Part shown: piece by piece, positions 17,473 to 29,719 of the stretch | Numbering within the stretch: the first letter of the stretch is position 1 | Layout of the letters: each line of letters opens with the position of its first letter | From: Sphingomonas aurantiaca | Lineage (GTDB): Bacteria > Pseudomonadota > Alphaproteobacteria > Sphingomonadales > Sphingomonadaceae | Assembly (NCBI RefSeq): GCF_003050705.1 | Contig: NZ_QAOG01000001.1 | Coordinates: forward strand, 789,105-853,104 | DNA: 64,000 nt | Direction: 5' to 3' | Made by a program: the position numbers and the translations under genes | Notes under the pieces: model-generated | The model's database searches: none | What the model was told of the DNA's origin: nothing | The model's input: the letters and a program-made list of their open reading frames with translations, nothing else

Positions 17473-17541
17473 TGAGCTCCCGCCGCCCCGCTTTTCAGCG
17501 AAGGCAGGAGTTAGGGACAACGGGCGGGGCTCCGTTGCGCC

Positions 17542-19083
17542 CTACAGGCACGCCTCAAGATACGCCTGGTCGAACCCGAACTGCTTGGCTTTCTCCAGCG
17601 TATAGGGCCGAAGCCCCATCGAGCGGTATTCGCCCAGGATCTTTCCGTCGGCCGACTCGTCCATATATTCGAACTTGAACAGCTCCTGCGTGACGATCAC
17701 CGGGCCTTCCATGCCGATCACCTCGGTGATGTTCGTCACGCGACGCGAGCCGTCGCGCAGGCGCTTCACCTGGATGATCAGCTCGACCGAATCCGCGATC
17801 TGGCGCGAAATCGCTTCCTTCGGCACCTTGATGTCCGACATCATCACCATGTTCTCCATACGCGCGAGCGCCTCGCGCGGGGAGTTGGCGTGGAGCGTAC
17901 ACATCGATCCATCGTGACCGGTGTTCATGGCCGCGAGCATGTCGAAACACTCGGAACCACGAATTTCGCCCAGGATGATCCGGTCCGGCCGCATACGCAG
18001 CGCGTTCTTCACGAGATCGCGGATCGATATCTCGCCCTGGCCCTCCAGATTGGCTGGCCGCGTTTCGAGCGGCAGCCAGTGCGGCTGTTGCAGGCGAAGC
18101 TCGGCGGCATCCTCGATCGTCAGCACGCGCTCGCCCGGGTCGATCATCTTCGACAGCGCGTTGAGCATCGTCGTCTTGCCCGAGCCGGTACCGCCCGAGA
18201 TGACCACGTTGAACCGCGACGCGCCGGCGATCTTCAGCGCGGTCGCCATTTTCGGGCTCATGCTGCCGAACCCGGCCATCATGTCGAGCGTGATCGGCTT
18301 GGCCGAAAACTTACGAATCGAGATCGCGGTGCCGCGCAACGACAGCGGCGGCACGATCACGTTGACGCGGCTGCCGTCCTTCAGGCGGGCGTCGGCGAGC
18401 GGCGTGGTCTGGTCGACGCGGCGGCCGACCGAGTTCACGATCCGCTGCGCGATCTGGAACAGATGCTCCTCGTCGCGGAACTGGATGGGGGCGAGCTCGA
18501 GCTTGCCCTTGCGCTCGACATAGGTCTGTTCGGGGCCGTTCACCATGATGTCGGTGATGTTCGGATCCGCCAGCAGCTCTTCGAGCGGCCCGAGCCCGAG
18601 CAATTCGTCGACCAGCACCTTTTCCAGCGCGAACTGTTCGCGGCGGTTGAGCGTCAGCTTCAGCTCGGCGAGCACCTCGCCGATGATCGGGCGGAATTCC
18701 TCCGCCAGCTCGTCCTTGCCGAGCGTCGCCGCGGCCTCGGGATCGACGCGTTCGAGCAGGCGCGGGAGCACCTGTTCCTTGATCTTGTGGATCGACTGTT
18801 CGAATCCCTCGACACGGCTGTTCCCCGCCTCGCCGCTGGCGTTCTGGCGATCGGAGAGGCGCTGCATCGCGTCCATCTGCGTGCCGGGCATCGTGCCGGG
18901 GCCGAAGCCATCGGTTTCGCCGGGCATCGGCAGCGACTCGATCGGCGGAAACTGCGAACCGCCTTCGGGCTCGGGGCGTGGCGCAGGGCCACCACCTTGC
19001 ATCGGGCGCGCCACGCCGAATGCTGGCCGGGCCGCTTGCCCCCCGCTGATGCCATTACGACGCCCGAATGCGCTCATGCCCAA
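17542..19083 (-). CDS. cpaF: CpaF/TadA-type secretion ATPase
   Basis: The protein has 513 residues. After about 80 disordered N-terminal residues comes the VirB11/CpaF ATPase core. Walker A is GGTGSGKT (297-304), an Asp box-like LTIEDAAEL follows, and RMRPDRIILGEIRGSE and GHDGSMCTLHANSP are the Walker B and His-box regions. In Caulobacter this hexameric ATPase drives Flp/Tad pilus assembly. None of the other tad/cpa genes is in the window, so it is either a detached member of a tad system elsewhere or a distinct use. Divergent from the serine protease gene, 129 bases apart. Confidence 0.93.
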   Translation of the reverse strand: MGMSAFGRRNGISGGQAARPAFGVARPMQGGGPAPRPEPEGGSQFPPIESLPMPGETDGFGPGTMPGTQMDAMQRLSDRQNASGEAGNSRVEGFEQSIHKIKEQVLPRLLERVDPEAAATLGKDELAEEFRPIIGEVLAELKLTLNRREQFALEKVLVDELLGLGPLEELLADPNITDIMVNGPEQTYVERKGKLELAPIQFRDEEHLFQIAQRIVNSVGRRVDQTTPLADARLKDGSRVNVIVPPLSLRGTAISIRKFSAKPITLDMMAGFGSMSPKMATALKIAGASRFNVVISGGTGSGKTTMLNALSKMIDPGERVLTIEDAAELRLQQPHWLPLETRPANLEGQGEISIRDLVKNALRMRPDRIILGEIRGSECFDMLAAMNTGHDGSMCTLHANSPREALARMENMVMMSDIKVPKEAISRQIADSVELIIQVKRLRDGSRRVTNITEVIGMEGPVIVTQELFKFEYMDESADGKILGEYRSMGLRPYTLEKAKQFGFDQAYLEACL

Positions 19084-19212
19084 ATCCCTGGATGATTGCC
19101 CAACGGGTTAGGGGGCAAGGCTTGATAATTCGCTAACCAAACCGGATCGGCGCGCGTGGTCCCGGCGGTGCCGAGGGTTGATCGCCGCCGCGAACTCCCC
19201 GAAGGCGGGGAC

Positions 19213-20715
19213 ATGATCCGCCTGCTGCTCCTTCTCGCGCTGACTTTCGGGTTGGCCAGTTCCGCGTCGGCCGACGACATCGCCGCCACCGGGCGCGGCG
19301 TGGTGCGCGTCGTCACGATCGCGGTGGTCGACGACCAGGTCGTCGGCTTCGGCCATGGCAGCGGCTTTGCGGTCGCGCCCAACCGGATCGTCACCAACGC
19401 GCATGTCGTCGATCTCGCCGAGCGCTATCCCGACAACGTCGTCGTCGGGATCGTACCCACCGAGGGTACCAAATCCTACCAGGGCAAGGTGATCGCCTAT
19501 GATTCGCAGCGCGATCTGGCGCTGATCGAGTTCACCGGCGCGCGCCTGCCGCCGAGCGCGCTCTATACCGGGCCGATGAACGAGGGCGATGCGGTGGTGT
19601 CGCTCGGCTTCCCCGGCAATGTCGACCTGGCGACCGCGCGTTCGGCGGCGGATTATATCCGGCCGATGACGCCGGTGCGATCTGAGGGCGTGCTGTCCGG
19701 GCGCCGCGTGCTGAGCGATATCGAGGTGCTGCTGCACACCGCGAGCATCGCGCGCGGCAATTCGGGCGGGCCGCTGCTCGACCGGTGCGGCCGGGTGATC
19801 GGGGTCAACTCGGCGATCACGCGCGGCGAAGAGGGCGATTCGACGTTCGGATTCGCGATCGCGGATACCGAGCTCGCGGGCTTCCTGCGCGATTCGAAAC
19901 AGCCTTATGCGTCGATCGGCACGGGCTGCACCTCGATAGAGGACCGGCTGCGGCAGGACAGCGACGCCGATGCGCGCGCGACCGCCGATGCGGCGTCGGC
20001 GAGGCGCGACGCGGCGGCACAGGATGCGCTGGCGCGCGAGGGTGCGGTCGAAAAGGCCCGGACCGAGGCGGCGCACACGCGTGAGAACGTGATGGCGATC
20101 GCCGGCCTGTTGCTCGTCGCGGGCGCGCTGGTGATCGGCAGCGCGGGGCTGCTCGAATCGCGCGGCCAGCGGCGGCAGGCGATCTGGGCGGTGTCGATCG
20201 GCGGCGTCGCGGTGCTCGTCGCGATCATCGTGTTCGTGCTGCGGCCGTCGGGCGAGGTCGACGTGCCGCTGTCGGCGTTGCCGAAGTCGCGGTTGGCGAC
20301 GCCCGATGCGGCGCTCGGCAAGCTGATGTGCACGCTGATCCCCGAACGCAGCCGGATCACGATCTCGTCGAGCGAGGACGTGCCGATCGAATGGGGCGCC
20401 AAGGGCTGCATGAACCGCAAGACGCAATATGTCGGTGCGAATGGGCGCTACGACCGCGTGCTGGTGCCGGACAATGAGCAGACCGTGTCGGTGCTGTCGT
20501 TCGATCCGGCGACGCGGATCTATTCGAACACGCGCTATCTGATGTCGGCGGCGGGGATGGCGGCGGCGCGAACCGCGCGCGGGGTCGTGCCGAACGTATG
20601 CGGGATGGACGACACCGCGCTCGCCAAGCTGACCAGCCAGCGGGCGGCGATCCGCGCGGTGCTGCCGCCGCTGCCCAACGAGAAGCTCGTCTATTCCTGC
20701 AAATCGGCGCGCTGA
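19213..20715 (+). CDS. Trypsin-like serine protease (S1C-type) with two membrane segments and C-terminal domain
   Basis: The protein has 500 residues. The ATG at 19213 was chosen because it starts the signal peptide (MIRLLLLLALTFG...SASA). The protease domain has the complete triad: H64 (TNAHVVD), D101 (SQRDLAL) and S184 (GNSGGP). A coiled-coil, Ala-rich linker (about 250-290) leads to two membrane helices (about 293-315 and 322-342). A C-terminal domain of about 150 residues follows that I do not recognise and that has several cysteines (MCTLI, GCMNR, NVCGM, YSCKS). With signal peptide and hairpin, both soluble domains may lie in the periplasm. No PDZ domain is present, unlike DegP. Confidence 0.85.
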   Translation: MIRLLLLLALTFGLASSASADDIAATGRGVVRVVTIAVVDDQVVGFGHGSGFAVAPNRIVTNAHVVDLAERYPDNVVVGIVPTEGTKSYQGKVIAYDSQRDLALIEFTGARLPPSALYTGPMNEGDAVVSLGFPGNVDLATARSAADYIRPMTPVRSEGVLSGRRVLSDIEVLLHTASIARGNSGGPLLDRCGRVIGVNSAITRGEEGDSTFGFAIADTELAGFLRDSKQPYASIGTGCTSIEDRLRQDSDADARATADAASARRDAAAQDALAREGAVEKARTEAAHTRENVMAIAGLLLVAGALVIGSAGLLESRGQRRQAIWAVSIGGVAVLVAIIVFVLRPSGEVDVPLSALPKSRLATPDAALGKLMCTLIPERSRITISSSEDVPIEWGAKGCMNRKTQYVGANGRYDRVLVPDNEQTVSVLSFDPATRIYSNTRYLMSAAGMAAARTARGVVPNVCGMDDTALAKLTSQRAAIRAVLPPLPNEKLVYSCKSAR

Positions 20716-21743
20716 GCTTCGGTCGCGAGCAGCGCGCGTTTGCGGTCCAGCCCGTAGGCATAGCCGCCGAGCGCCCCGCCGATCCGCTGCGCACGGTGGC
20801 AGGGAATGACGATCGATACCGGGTTCTGCCCGCACGCGGTGCCGGCGGCGCGCACCGCGGCGGGGCGCCCAGCGAGCGCGGCGAGTTCGCTATAGGTGCG
20901 CGTCTCGCCGATCGGGATGGTCCGCAGCGCCTGCCAGACCGCCTCCTGGAACGCGGTGCCGCGCACGTCGAGCGGGAGGTCCTGGTCGCGGTCGGGGGAT
21001 TCGACGGCGGCGACGACATGCGCGGCGAGCGCGGCGAGTGCGGCATCGCCCGGTTCGACCGTCGCGTTGGGGAAGCGGCGGCGGAGTTCGTCCGCGTCCT
21101 CGTCGAACGACACGCGGCACAGGCCCTTGTCGGTGGCGGCGACGAACAGCGCGCCCAGACTGGTGTCGGCGGTGGTCCAGCGGATCGTGACGCCTTGGCC
21201 GCCGCGCGCCCACGCGCTGGGCGCCATGCCGAGCCGTTTGGCATCGGCCTCGTAGAAGCGGCTGGGGGCGGAATAGCCGGCGTCGTAGATCGCTTCGGTC
21301 ACGGTCGAATCCTCCGATAGGGCGTCGGCCGCGCGGCCGGTGCGCAACGCGCGCGCATAGGCGGCGGGGGTGACGCCGGTGGCGCGCTTGAACAGGCGGT
21401 GGAAATGGTGCGGCGCGTAGCCGACCTGCGCCGCGACCGAGTCGAGCGAGAGCCGGTCTTCGGCGGCTTCGAGCAGCGCGATGGCGGCGGCGACGGCGAT
21501 CCGGTCGCGGCCGACCGTGTCCGGGGTGCAGCGCAGGCACGCGCGGAACCCGGCGGCGCGTGCGCTCGCCGGGTCGGGGTGGAAGCTGACATTCTCGCGC
21601 TTGGGGTGCCGCGCGGGGCAGCTCGGCTTGCAGTAGATGCCGGTGGTCTTCACGCCGACGAGAAACCGGCCGTCCCACGCGCGATCGCGCGCCGCGAACG
21701 CGCGCCATGCGGTGTCGTCGTCGAGGGCAAAGGCGGTGGTCAT
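20691..21743 (-). CDS. ada: Ada: methylated-DNA--cysteine methyltransferase and transcriptional activator
   Basis: The protein has 350 residues from the ATG at 21743. The N-terminal methylphosphotriester domain has its four zinc cysteines (C38, C42, C69, C72 in GIYCKPSC and ACLRCTP). An AraC-type helix-turn-helix (about 100-180, SLDSVAAQVGYAPHHFHRLFK) follows. The C-terminal O6-alkylguanine transferase has PCHR with the acceptor cysteine C315. It repairs alkylated DNA and, once methylated, activates the adaptive response. No alkB or alkA is adjacent. The 3' end overlaps the serine protease gene by 25 bases, convergently. Confidence 0.95.
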   Translation of the reverse strand: MTTAFALDDDTAWRAFAARDRAWDGRFLVGVKTTGIYCKPSCPARHPKRENVSFHPDPASARAAGFRACLRCTPDTVGRDRIAVAAAIALLEAAEDRLSLDSVAAQVGYAPHHFHRLFKRATGVTPAAYARALRTGRAADALSEDSTVTEAIYDAGYSAPSRFYEADAKRLGMAPSAWARGGQGVTIRWTTADTSLGALFVAATDKGLCRVSFDEDADELRRRFPNATVEPGDAALAALAAHVVAAVESPDRDQDLPLDVRGTAFQEAVWQALRTIPIGETRTYSELAALAGRPAAVRAAGTACGQNPVSIVIPCHRAQRIGGALGGYAYGLDRKRALLATEAQRADLQE

Positions 21744-21858
21744 GCCATGGTTATAGCGCGCCGCGCGCGCCATGCATCCCGTGGCTTGCGGTCAAAGCCG
21801 GAGCCAAATGCCGGGCCGGTCGTTCTGAGCAAGTCCCCAAATATGAAAGACTTGCACC

Positions 21859-22704
21859 ATGGCATCCGACACGCCCGTCTGGTTCATCTCCGGCTGCTCG
21901 ACCGGTTTCGGCCGCGAACTCGCCAAGCTCGTGCTCGCGCGCGGCTGGCGCGCGGTCGTCACCGCGCGTGATGCCGACCGCGTCGCCGATCTGGCCGAGG
22001 ACGCGGACGATCGCGCGCTCGCGGTCTCGCTCGACGTGACCGATCAGGCGCAGATCGACGCGGCGGTCGCGCAGGCCAAGGCCAAGTTCGGCCGGATCGA
22101 CGTGCTCGTGAACAATGCGGGCTATGGCTATCAGGCGTCGGTCGAGGAGGGCGAGGAGTCCGAGATCCGCGCGCAGTTCGATGCCAACGTGTTCGGCCTG
22201 TTCGCGCTTACGCGGGCCGTGCTGCCGATCATGCGCGCGCAGAAGAGCGGGCATGTGATCAACATCACCTCGGTCGCGGGCCAGATCGGCTTCCCGGGGT
22301 CGGGCTACTATGCCGCGTCGAAGCATGCGGTGGAGGGCTGGTCGGATGCGCTGCTTGCCGAGGTAAAACCGCTCGGCATCGAGGTCACGTGCGTCGAGCC
22401 AGGGCCGTTCCGCACCGACTGGGCCGGGCGTTCGCTCAAGCAGACGCCGGTCGCGATCGCCGACTATGCCGACACCGCGGGCAAGCGGCTCGACGGCACG
22501 CGCGAGGGCAGCGGCACGCAGGCGGGCGACCCGGTGCGTGCAGGCGAGGCGATGATCGCGCTGACCGAGGATGCGAACCCGCCGCGGCATCTGGTGCTGG
22601 GCGCGTGGGGCTATGATCACGTGACCGCGAAGCTGGCGGAGCGGCTCAAGGAGATCGAGGCGCACAAGGCGGCGAGTTTGGGCGCGGATTTCCCGGCGGC
22701 TTGA
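21859..22704 (+). CDS. Short-chain dehydrogenase/reductase
   Basis: The protein has 281 residues. The NAD(P)-binding motif is GCSTGFGRE (SDR TGxxxGxG variant). The structural NNAG is in VLVNNAGYGY. The catalytic Ser-Tyr-Lys set is ITSVAG, then YYAASKHAVEGW. Length and the SCSTGFG start fit the 'classical' SDR group that includes many oxidoreductases of unknown substrate. No ribosome site of note and no partner gene is next to it. Confidence 0.9.
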   Translation: MASDTPVWFISGCSTGFGRELAKLVLARGWRAVVTARDADRVADLAEDADDRALAVSLDVTDQAQIDAAVAQAKAKFGRIDVLVNNAGYGYQASVEEGEESEIRAQFDANVFGLFALTRAVLPIMRAQKSGHVINITSVAGQIGFPGSGYYAASKHAVEGWSDALLAEVKPLGIEVTCVEPGPFRTDWAGRSLKQTPVAIADYADTAGKRLDGTREGSGTQAGDPVRAGEAMIALTEDANPPRHLVLGAWGYDHVTAKLAERLKEIEAHKAASLGADFPAA

Positions 22705-22723
22705 ACTTGGAAAACTACGCAGG

Positions 22724-22782
22724 CTTGTTTCCCCGCGAAGGCGGGGACCCAGACTGGGCTCCCGCCTTCGCGGGAGAACAAG
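22724..22782. repeat. Palindromic element, family E
   Basis: CTTGTTTCCCCGCGAAGGCGGG-type arms form an inverted repeat closing on CCCGCCTTCGCGGGAGAACAAG. It lies between the SDR stop codon and a family D element. Confidence 0.8.
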
Positions 22783-22855
22783 GAAGCAGGGGCGGCCTTC
22801 ACGTTTGTAGCGCCAGCCGGCGCCGAGGGCCTTATTGCATGGGCCCTACCAAAGC

Positions 22856-22963
22856 CACCACCCCGGCGAAGGCCGGGGTCCAATTGGAGGACGTTGCTAA
22901 CGGAGCGTGTCCCTCAATTATTTCCACCTTTCCAATTGGGCCCCGGCCTTCGCCGGGGTGGTG
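22856..22963. repeat. Long palindromic element, family D
   Basis: A 108-base inverted repeat with arms CACCACCCCGGCGAAGGCC and its complement, and inner CCAATTG blocks in both halves. Related copies lie at 35125-35231 and 50247-50354. It sits at the 3' end of the dienelactone hydrolase gene. Confidence 0.9.
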
Positions 22964-22980
22964 CCAAAGGGAAGGGTGAT

Positions 22981-23658
22981 TTAGCCCCCGTTGGCGCGGA
23001 ACAACTCCAGCGTGCGCTGCTTGGCCAGATCCGCGCTCGGCTCGTGATAATCCTTCCGCCGGTCCGAATTGAAGCCGTGGCCGGCCTCGTAGACATACAC
23101 CGTCGCGTTGGGCCAATCCTTGGCGATGACCTGCTCGACGCCCTCCATCGGGATGCCGTGATCGTGGCGGCCAAAGTGGAGGATCACCGGCACCTTGGGT
23201 TCCTCGTCCGCCGCGGCGGGGATCATGCTGCCATAATAGCCGCTCGCCGCCGCCACGCCGTTGAGCTTGGTCGACGCGAACCACGCGACCGACCCGCCAT
23301 AGCAATAGCCGACCACGAACACCGGACCCGCGGGCGCGAGCGTGTCGATGCAGGTCTGGACGTCCTTCAGCGACAGATCGAACGGGTGGAGCTGCCGCGC
23401 GAGTTCGATCCCGCGCGCGAGGCCGTCGCCCGAATAGTCCGCCTCGAAGCCGGGATGCTCGCGGTCGAACAGCGCGGGCGCCAGCACCTCGTAGCCGTCG
23501 GCGGCATATTCGTCGCACAGGTCGCGGATATGATCGGTGACCCCGAAGATTTCCTGCACCAGCACGAGCCCGCCGCGGCGCTCGCCGGTCGGCTGCGCGT
23601 GATAGACCGCGACGGTCGCGCCGTCGGACATGGTCATCGTTTCCATCGTGCCGGTCAT
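22981..23658 (-). CDS. Dienelactone hydrolase family protein
   Basis: The protein has 225 residues from the ATG at 23658, which has a GAGGA ribosome site; an in-frame ATG at 23703 lies inside a repeat. The alpha/beta hydrolase has a cysteine nucleophile in GYCYGGSV, an aspartate in the C-terminal half (GRHDHGIP) and a histidine in YEAGHGFNSD, the DLH triad. Family members hydrolyse dienelactone in chloroaromatic degradation or act as general carboxymethylenebutenolidases. No aromatic pathway genes are nearby, so the true substrate is open. Confidence 0.88.
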   Translation of the reverse strand: MTGTMETMTMSDGATVAVYHAQPTGERRGGLVLVQEIFGVTDHIRDLCDEYAADGYEVLAPALFDREHPGFEADYSGDGLARGIELARQLHPFDLSLKDVQTCIDTLAPAGPVFVVGYCYGGSVAWFASTKLNGVAAASGYYGSMIPAAADEEPKVPVILHFGRHDHGIPMEGVEQVIAKDWPNATVYVYEAGHGFNSDRRKDYHEPSADLAKQRTLELFRANGG

Positions 23659-23696
23659 TTTAAGGTCCTCGTCGTGTGATCCTGTTCCGACCACTA

Positions 23697-23793
23697 TCGT
23701 CATTCCCGCGGAGGCGGGAACCCATAGTGGCAGGCCGTGCGATGAAAGCGCCGGGTCCGGAGGTTATGGATCCCCGCCTTCGCGGGGATGACG
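23697..23793. repeat. Palindromic element, family E-like
   Basis: CGTCATTCCCGCGGAGGCGGG at the left is mirrored by CCCGCCTTCGCGGGGATGACG at the right, with a GGAACCCATA/TATGGATCC inner match. The 332-base gap 23659-23990 consists of this element and the atp leader. Confidence 0.8.
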
Positions 23794-23910
23794 GGGAGGG
23801 GGAGGATCGGGGGCCTCCAGCCCCGTACCAATGACAAAACAGTCACAAACCGACCGGCCCGACCCTCCCGCCGGGTTGCCAATCCCGGAACCCGATGCTA
23901 CCCGCGCCGC

Positions 23911-23952
23911 GTCCCATGAGAGGTGCTTTCGCGCCCTCTTCCCCCATGGGAC
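23911..23952 (+). promoter_or_regulatory. Leader stem-loop upstream of the ATP synthase operon
   Basis: GTCCCATG (23911-23918) and CATGGGAC (23945-23952) pair perfectly, with an inner AGAGG/CCTCT match. It lies 38 bases before the atpH start, so it is probably in the 5' untranslated region. I could not identify a convincing promoter hexamer pair. Confidence 0.5.
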
Positions 23953-23990
23953 AGCAACATTTTCGGTTTCAGGCGAGGATTGACAGGTCC

Positions 23991-26079
<2,089 letters not shown>

Positions 26080-26084
26080 GTAAA

Positions 26085-26190
26085 CTCCCTCTCCCCTGCG
26101 GGGAGAGGGTCGGGGTGAGGGGCAGTACCGGGAGGTGCCGCCCCCGTGGCAGCCCCTCACCCCAACCCTCTCCCCGGAGGGGAGAGGGAG
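26085..26190. repeat. Palindromic element, family B, inside the atp operon
   Basis: CTCCCTCTCCCC... at the left and GGGGAGAGGG at the right form the outer arms. GGGTGAGGGGC/GCCCCTCACCCC form a second pair further in, around a central loop with GGCAGTACCGGG and GTGGCAGCC. The element ends 12 bases before the atpG start and may donate part of its purine-rich ribosome site. Confidence 0.9.
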
Positions 26191-26202
26191 CAGGAAGAGA
26201 AG

Positions 26203-27092
26203 ATGGCATCACTTAAGGCCCTCAAGATCCGCATCGGCTCGGTGAAGTCGACGCAGAAGATCACCAAGGCGATGAAGATGGTCGCCGCTGCGAAACTGCG
26301 CCGTGCGCAGGACGCGGCGGTCGCTGGCCGGCCCTATGCCGAGCGGCTCGAAGCGGTGATGGCGAGCCTCGCGGGGCGAGTCGGCATTGCGCCGGGCGCA
26401 TCGCCGCTGCTGGCCGGGACCGGCAAGGACCAGGTCCACCTGATCGTCATCGCGACGTCGGAGCGTGGCCTGGCGGGTGCGTTCAACACCAACATCGTCC
26501 GTGCGGCACGCCGCAAGGCCGAGGAGCTGATCGCGGCCGGCAAGACCGTGAAATTCTATGTCGCCGGCAAGAAGGGGCGCGTGATCAAGCGCTTCTTCCC
26601 GAACGACATCCTCGCCGACCACGAGATGAGCGGAATCAAGAAGCTCGCGTTCAGCGACGCGCAGGAGATCTCCGAAGACCTGATCAAGCGCTTCGGCGAA
26701 GGTCAGTTCGACGTCGCGCATCTGTTCTATTCGAAGTTCGTGTCGGCACTGGTGCAGATCCCGACCGGGATCCAGATCGTTCCCGTGCCGATCTCGACGA
26801 TCCCCGGTGCGGAAGCCAAGCCGAACGCTCCGGCCGAAGCCGTGGTCGAGTACGAGCCCGACGAGGAAGCGATCCTCGCCGACCTGCTGCCGCGCAACGT
26901 CGCGATCCAGATCTTCCGCGCGCTGCTCGAAAACGCAGCGTCGGAGCAGGGCAGCCGCATGAACGCGATGGATAACGCCACGCGCAATGCCGGCGACATG
27001 ATCACGCGTCTGTCGATCCAGTATAACCGCACGCGTCAGGCCGCGATCACGACCGAATTGGTCGAGATCATCTCGGGTGCCGAAGCGCTTAA

Positions 27093-27096
<4 letters not shown>
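26203..27096 (+). CDS. atpG: ATP synthase F1 subunit gamma
   Basis: The protein has 297 residues from the ATG at 26203, with a GGAAGAGAAG ribosome site. The N-terminal coiled-coil helix begins MASLKALKIRIGSVKSTQKITKAM (only its key pattern is quoted). The C-terminal signature is MDNATRNAGDMI. Gamma is the rotor shaft. An in-frame ATG at 26146 lies within the palindromic element and would add 19 unlikely residues. The stop codon overlaps the next gene (ATGA). Confidence 0.97.
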
Positions 27097-29175
<2,079 letters not shown>

Positions 29176-29185
29176 GCGCTTCCAG

Positions 29186-29288
29186 CTCCCTCTCCCCTCC
29201 GGGGAGAGGGTTGGGGTGAGGGGCTGCCACAAGCGCTCCCGCCCGGTACTGCCCCTCACCCCGACCCTCTCCCCGACGGGGAGAGGGA
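29186..29288. repeat. Palindromic element, family B, opposite orientation
   Basis: The same element as at 26085-26190. Its central loop reads GGCTGCCAC...CCGGTACTGCC, the reverse complement of the other copy, so the two copies face each other across atpG, the lipoprotein gene and atpD. Confidence 0.9.
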
Positions 29289-29301
29289 GAAGGCGAATAA
29301 G

Positions 29302-29556
29302 ATGCTGCACTTCGAACTCGTCACGCCAGAAAAGCTCGTCCGCTCGGAGGAGGTCTACATGGTCGTCGTCCCCGGCACCGAAGGCGATTTCGGCGTGCTG
29401 GAGGGCCACGCGCCGTTCATGTCGACGGTCCGCGACGGCGGCGTGCAGGTGTATCGCACGCAGAACGGCACGCCCGAGACGATCGCGATCCGCGGTGGTT
29501 TCGCCGAGGTCAGCGCCAAGGGTCTGACCGTGCTGGCCGAACACGCGGCCGAGTAA
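29302..29556 (+). CDS. atpC: ATP synthase F1 subunit epsilon (short form)
   Basis: The protein has 84 residues: only the N-terminal beta-sandwich of epsilon ([35 protein letters not shown], key part [11 protein letters not shown]). The C-terminal two-helix arm found in E. coli epsilon (about 139 residues) is missing. The ending ...[10 protein letters not shown] stop is clean, so this is not a frameshift. Loss of the arm removes the epsilon-type self-inhibition of ATP hydrolysis; alphaproteobacteria often use another inhibitor (zeta), which is not seen here. Confidence 0.95.
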   Translation: MLHFELVTPEKLVRSEEVYMVVVPGTEGDFGVLEGHAPFMSTVRDGGVQVYRTQNGTPETIAIRGGFAEVSAKGLTVLAEHAAE

Positions 29557-29607
29557 GGTCGCTTTCCTCGCCACGGCGGGGATAAGCATACGCTCCCTCC
29601 ACCCGGT

Positions 29608-29692
29608 CCGTCATCCTGACGAAAGTCAGGATCCAGGGTAACAACGGGTGGCGCTGCGTGGCTCTGGATCCTGACTTTCGTCAGGATGACGG
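29608..29692. repeat. Palindromic element, family A (single copy, reverse orientation)
   Basis: CCGTCATCCTGACGAAAGTC at the left is mirrored by CTTTCGTCAGGATGACGG at the right, around GGATCCAG/CTGGATCC. The asymmetric loop shows that it lies in the opposite orientation to the other copies. It occupies most of the convergent gap between atpC and priA. Confidence 0.9.
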
Positions 29693-29719
29693 ACCGCGGA
29701 GGTGCCCCCCCCGGGGCCG

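Noticed and set aside
26146..26202. Upstream in-frame ATG for atpG
   Set aside because: It lies in a palindromic element, and the gamma subunit N-terminus is well known to begin at MASLKALK-type sequence.
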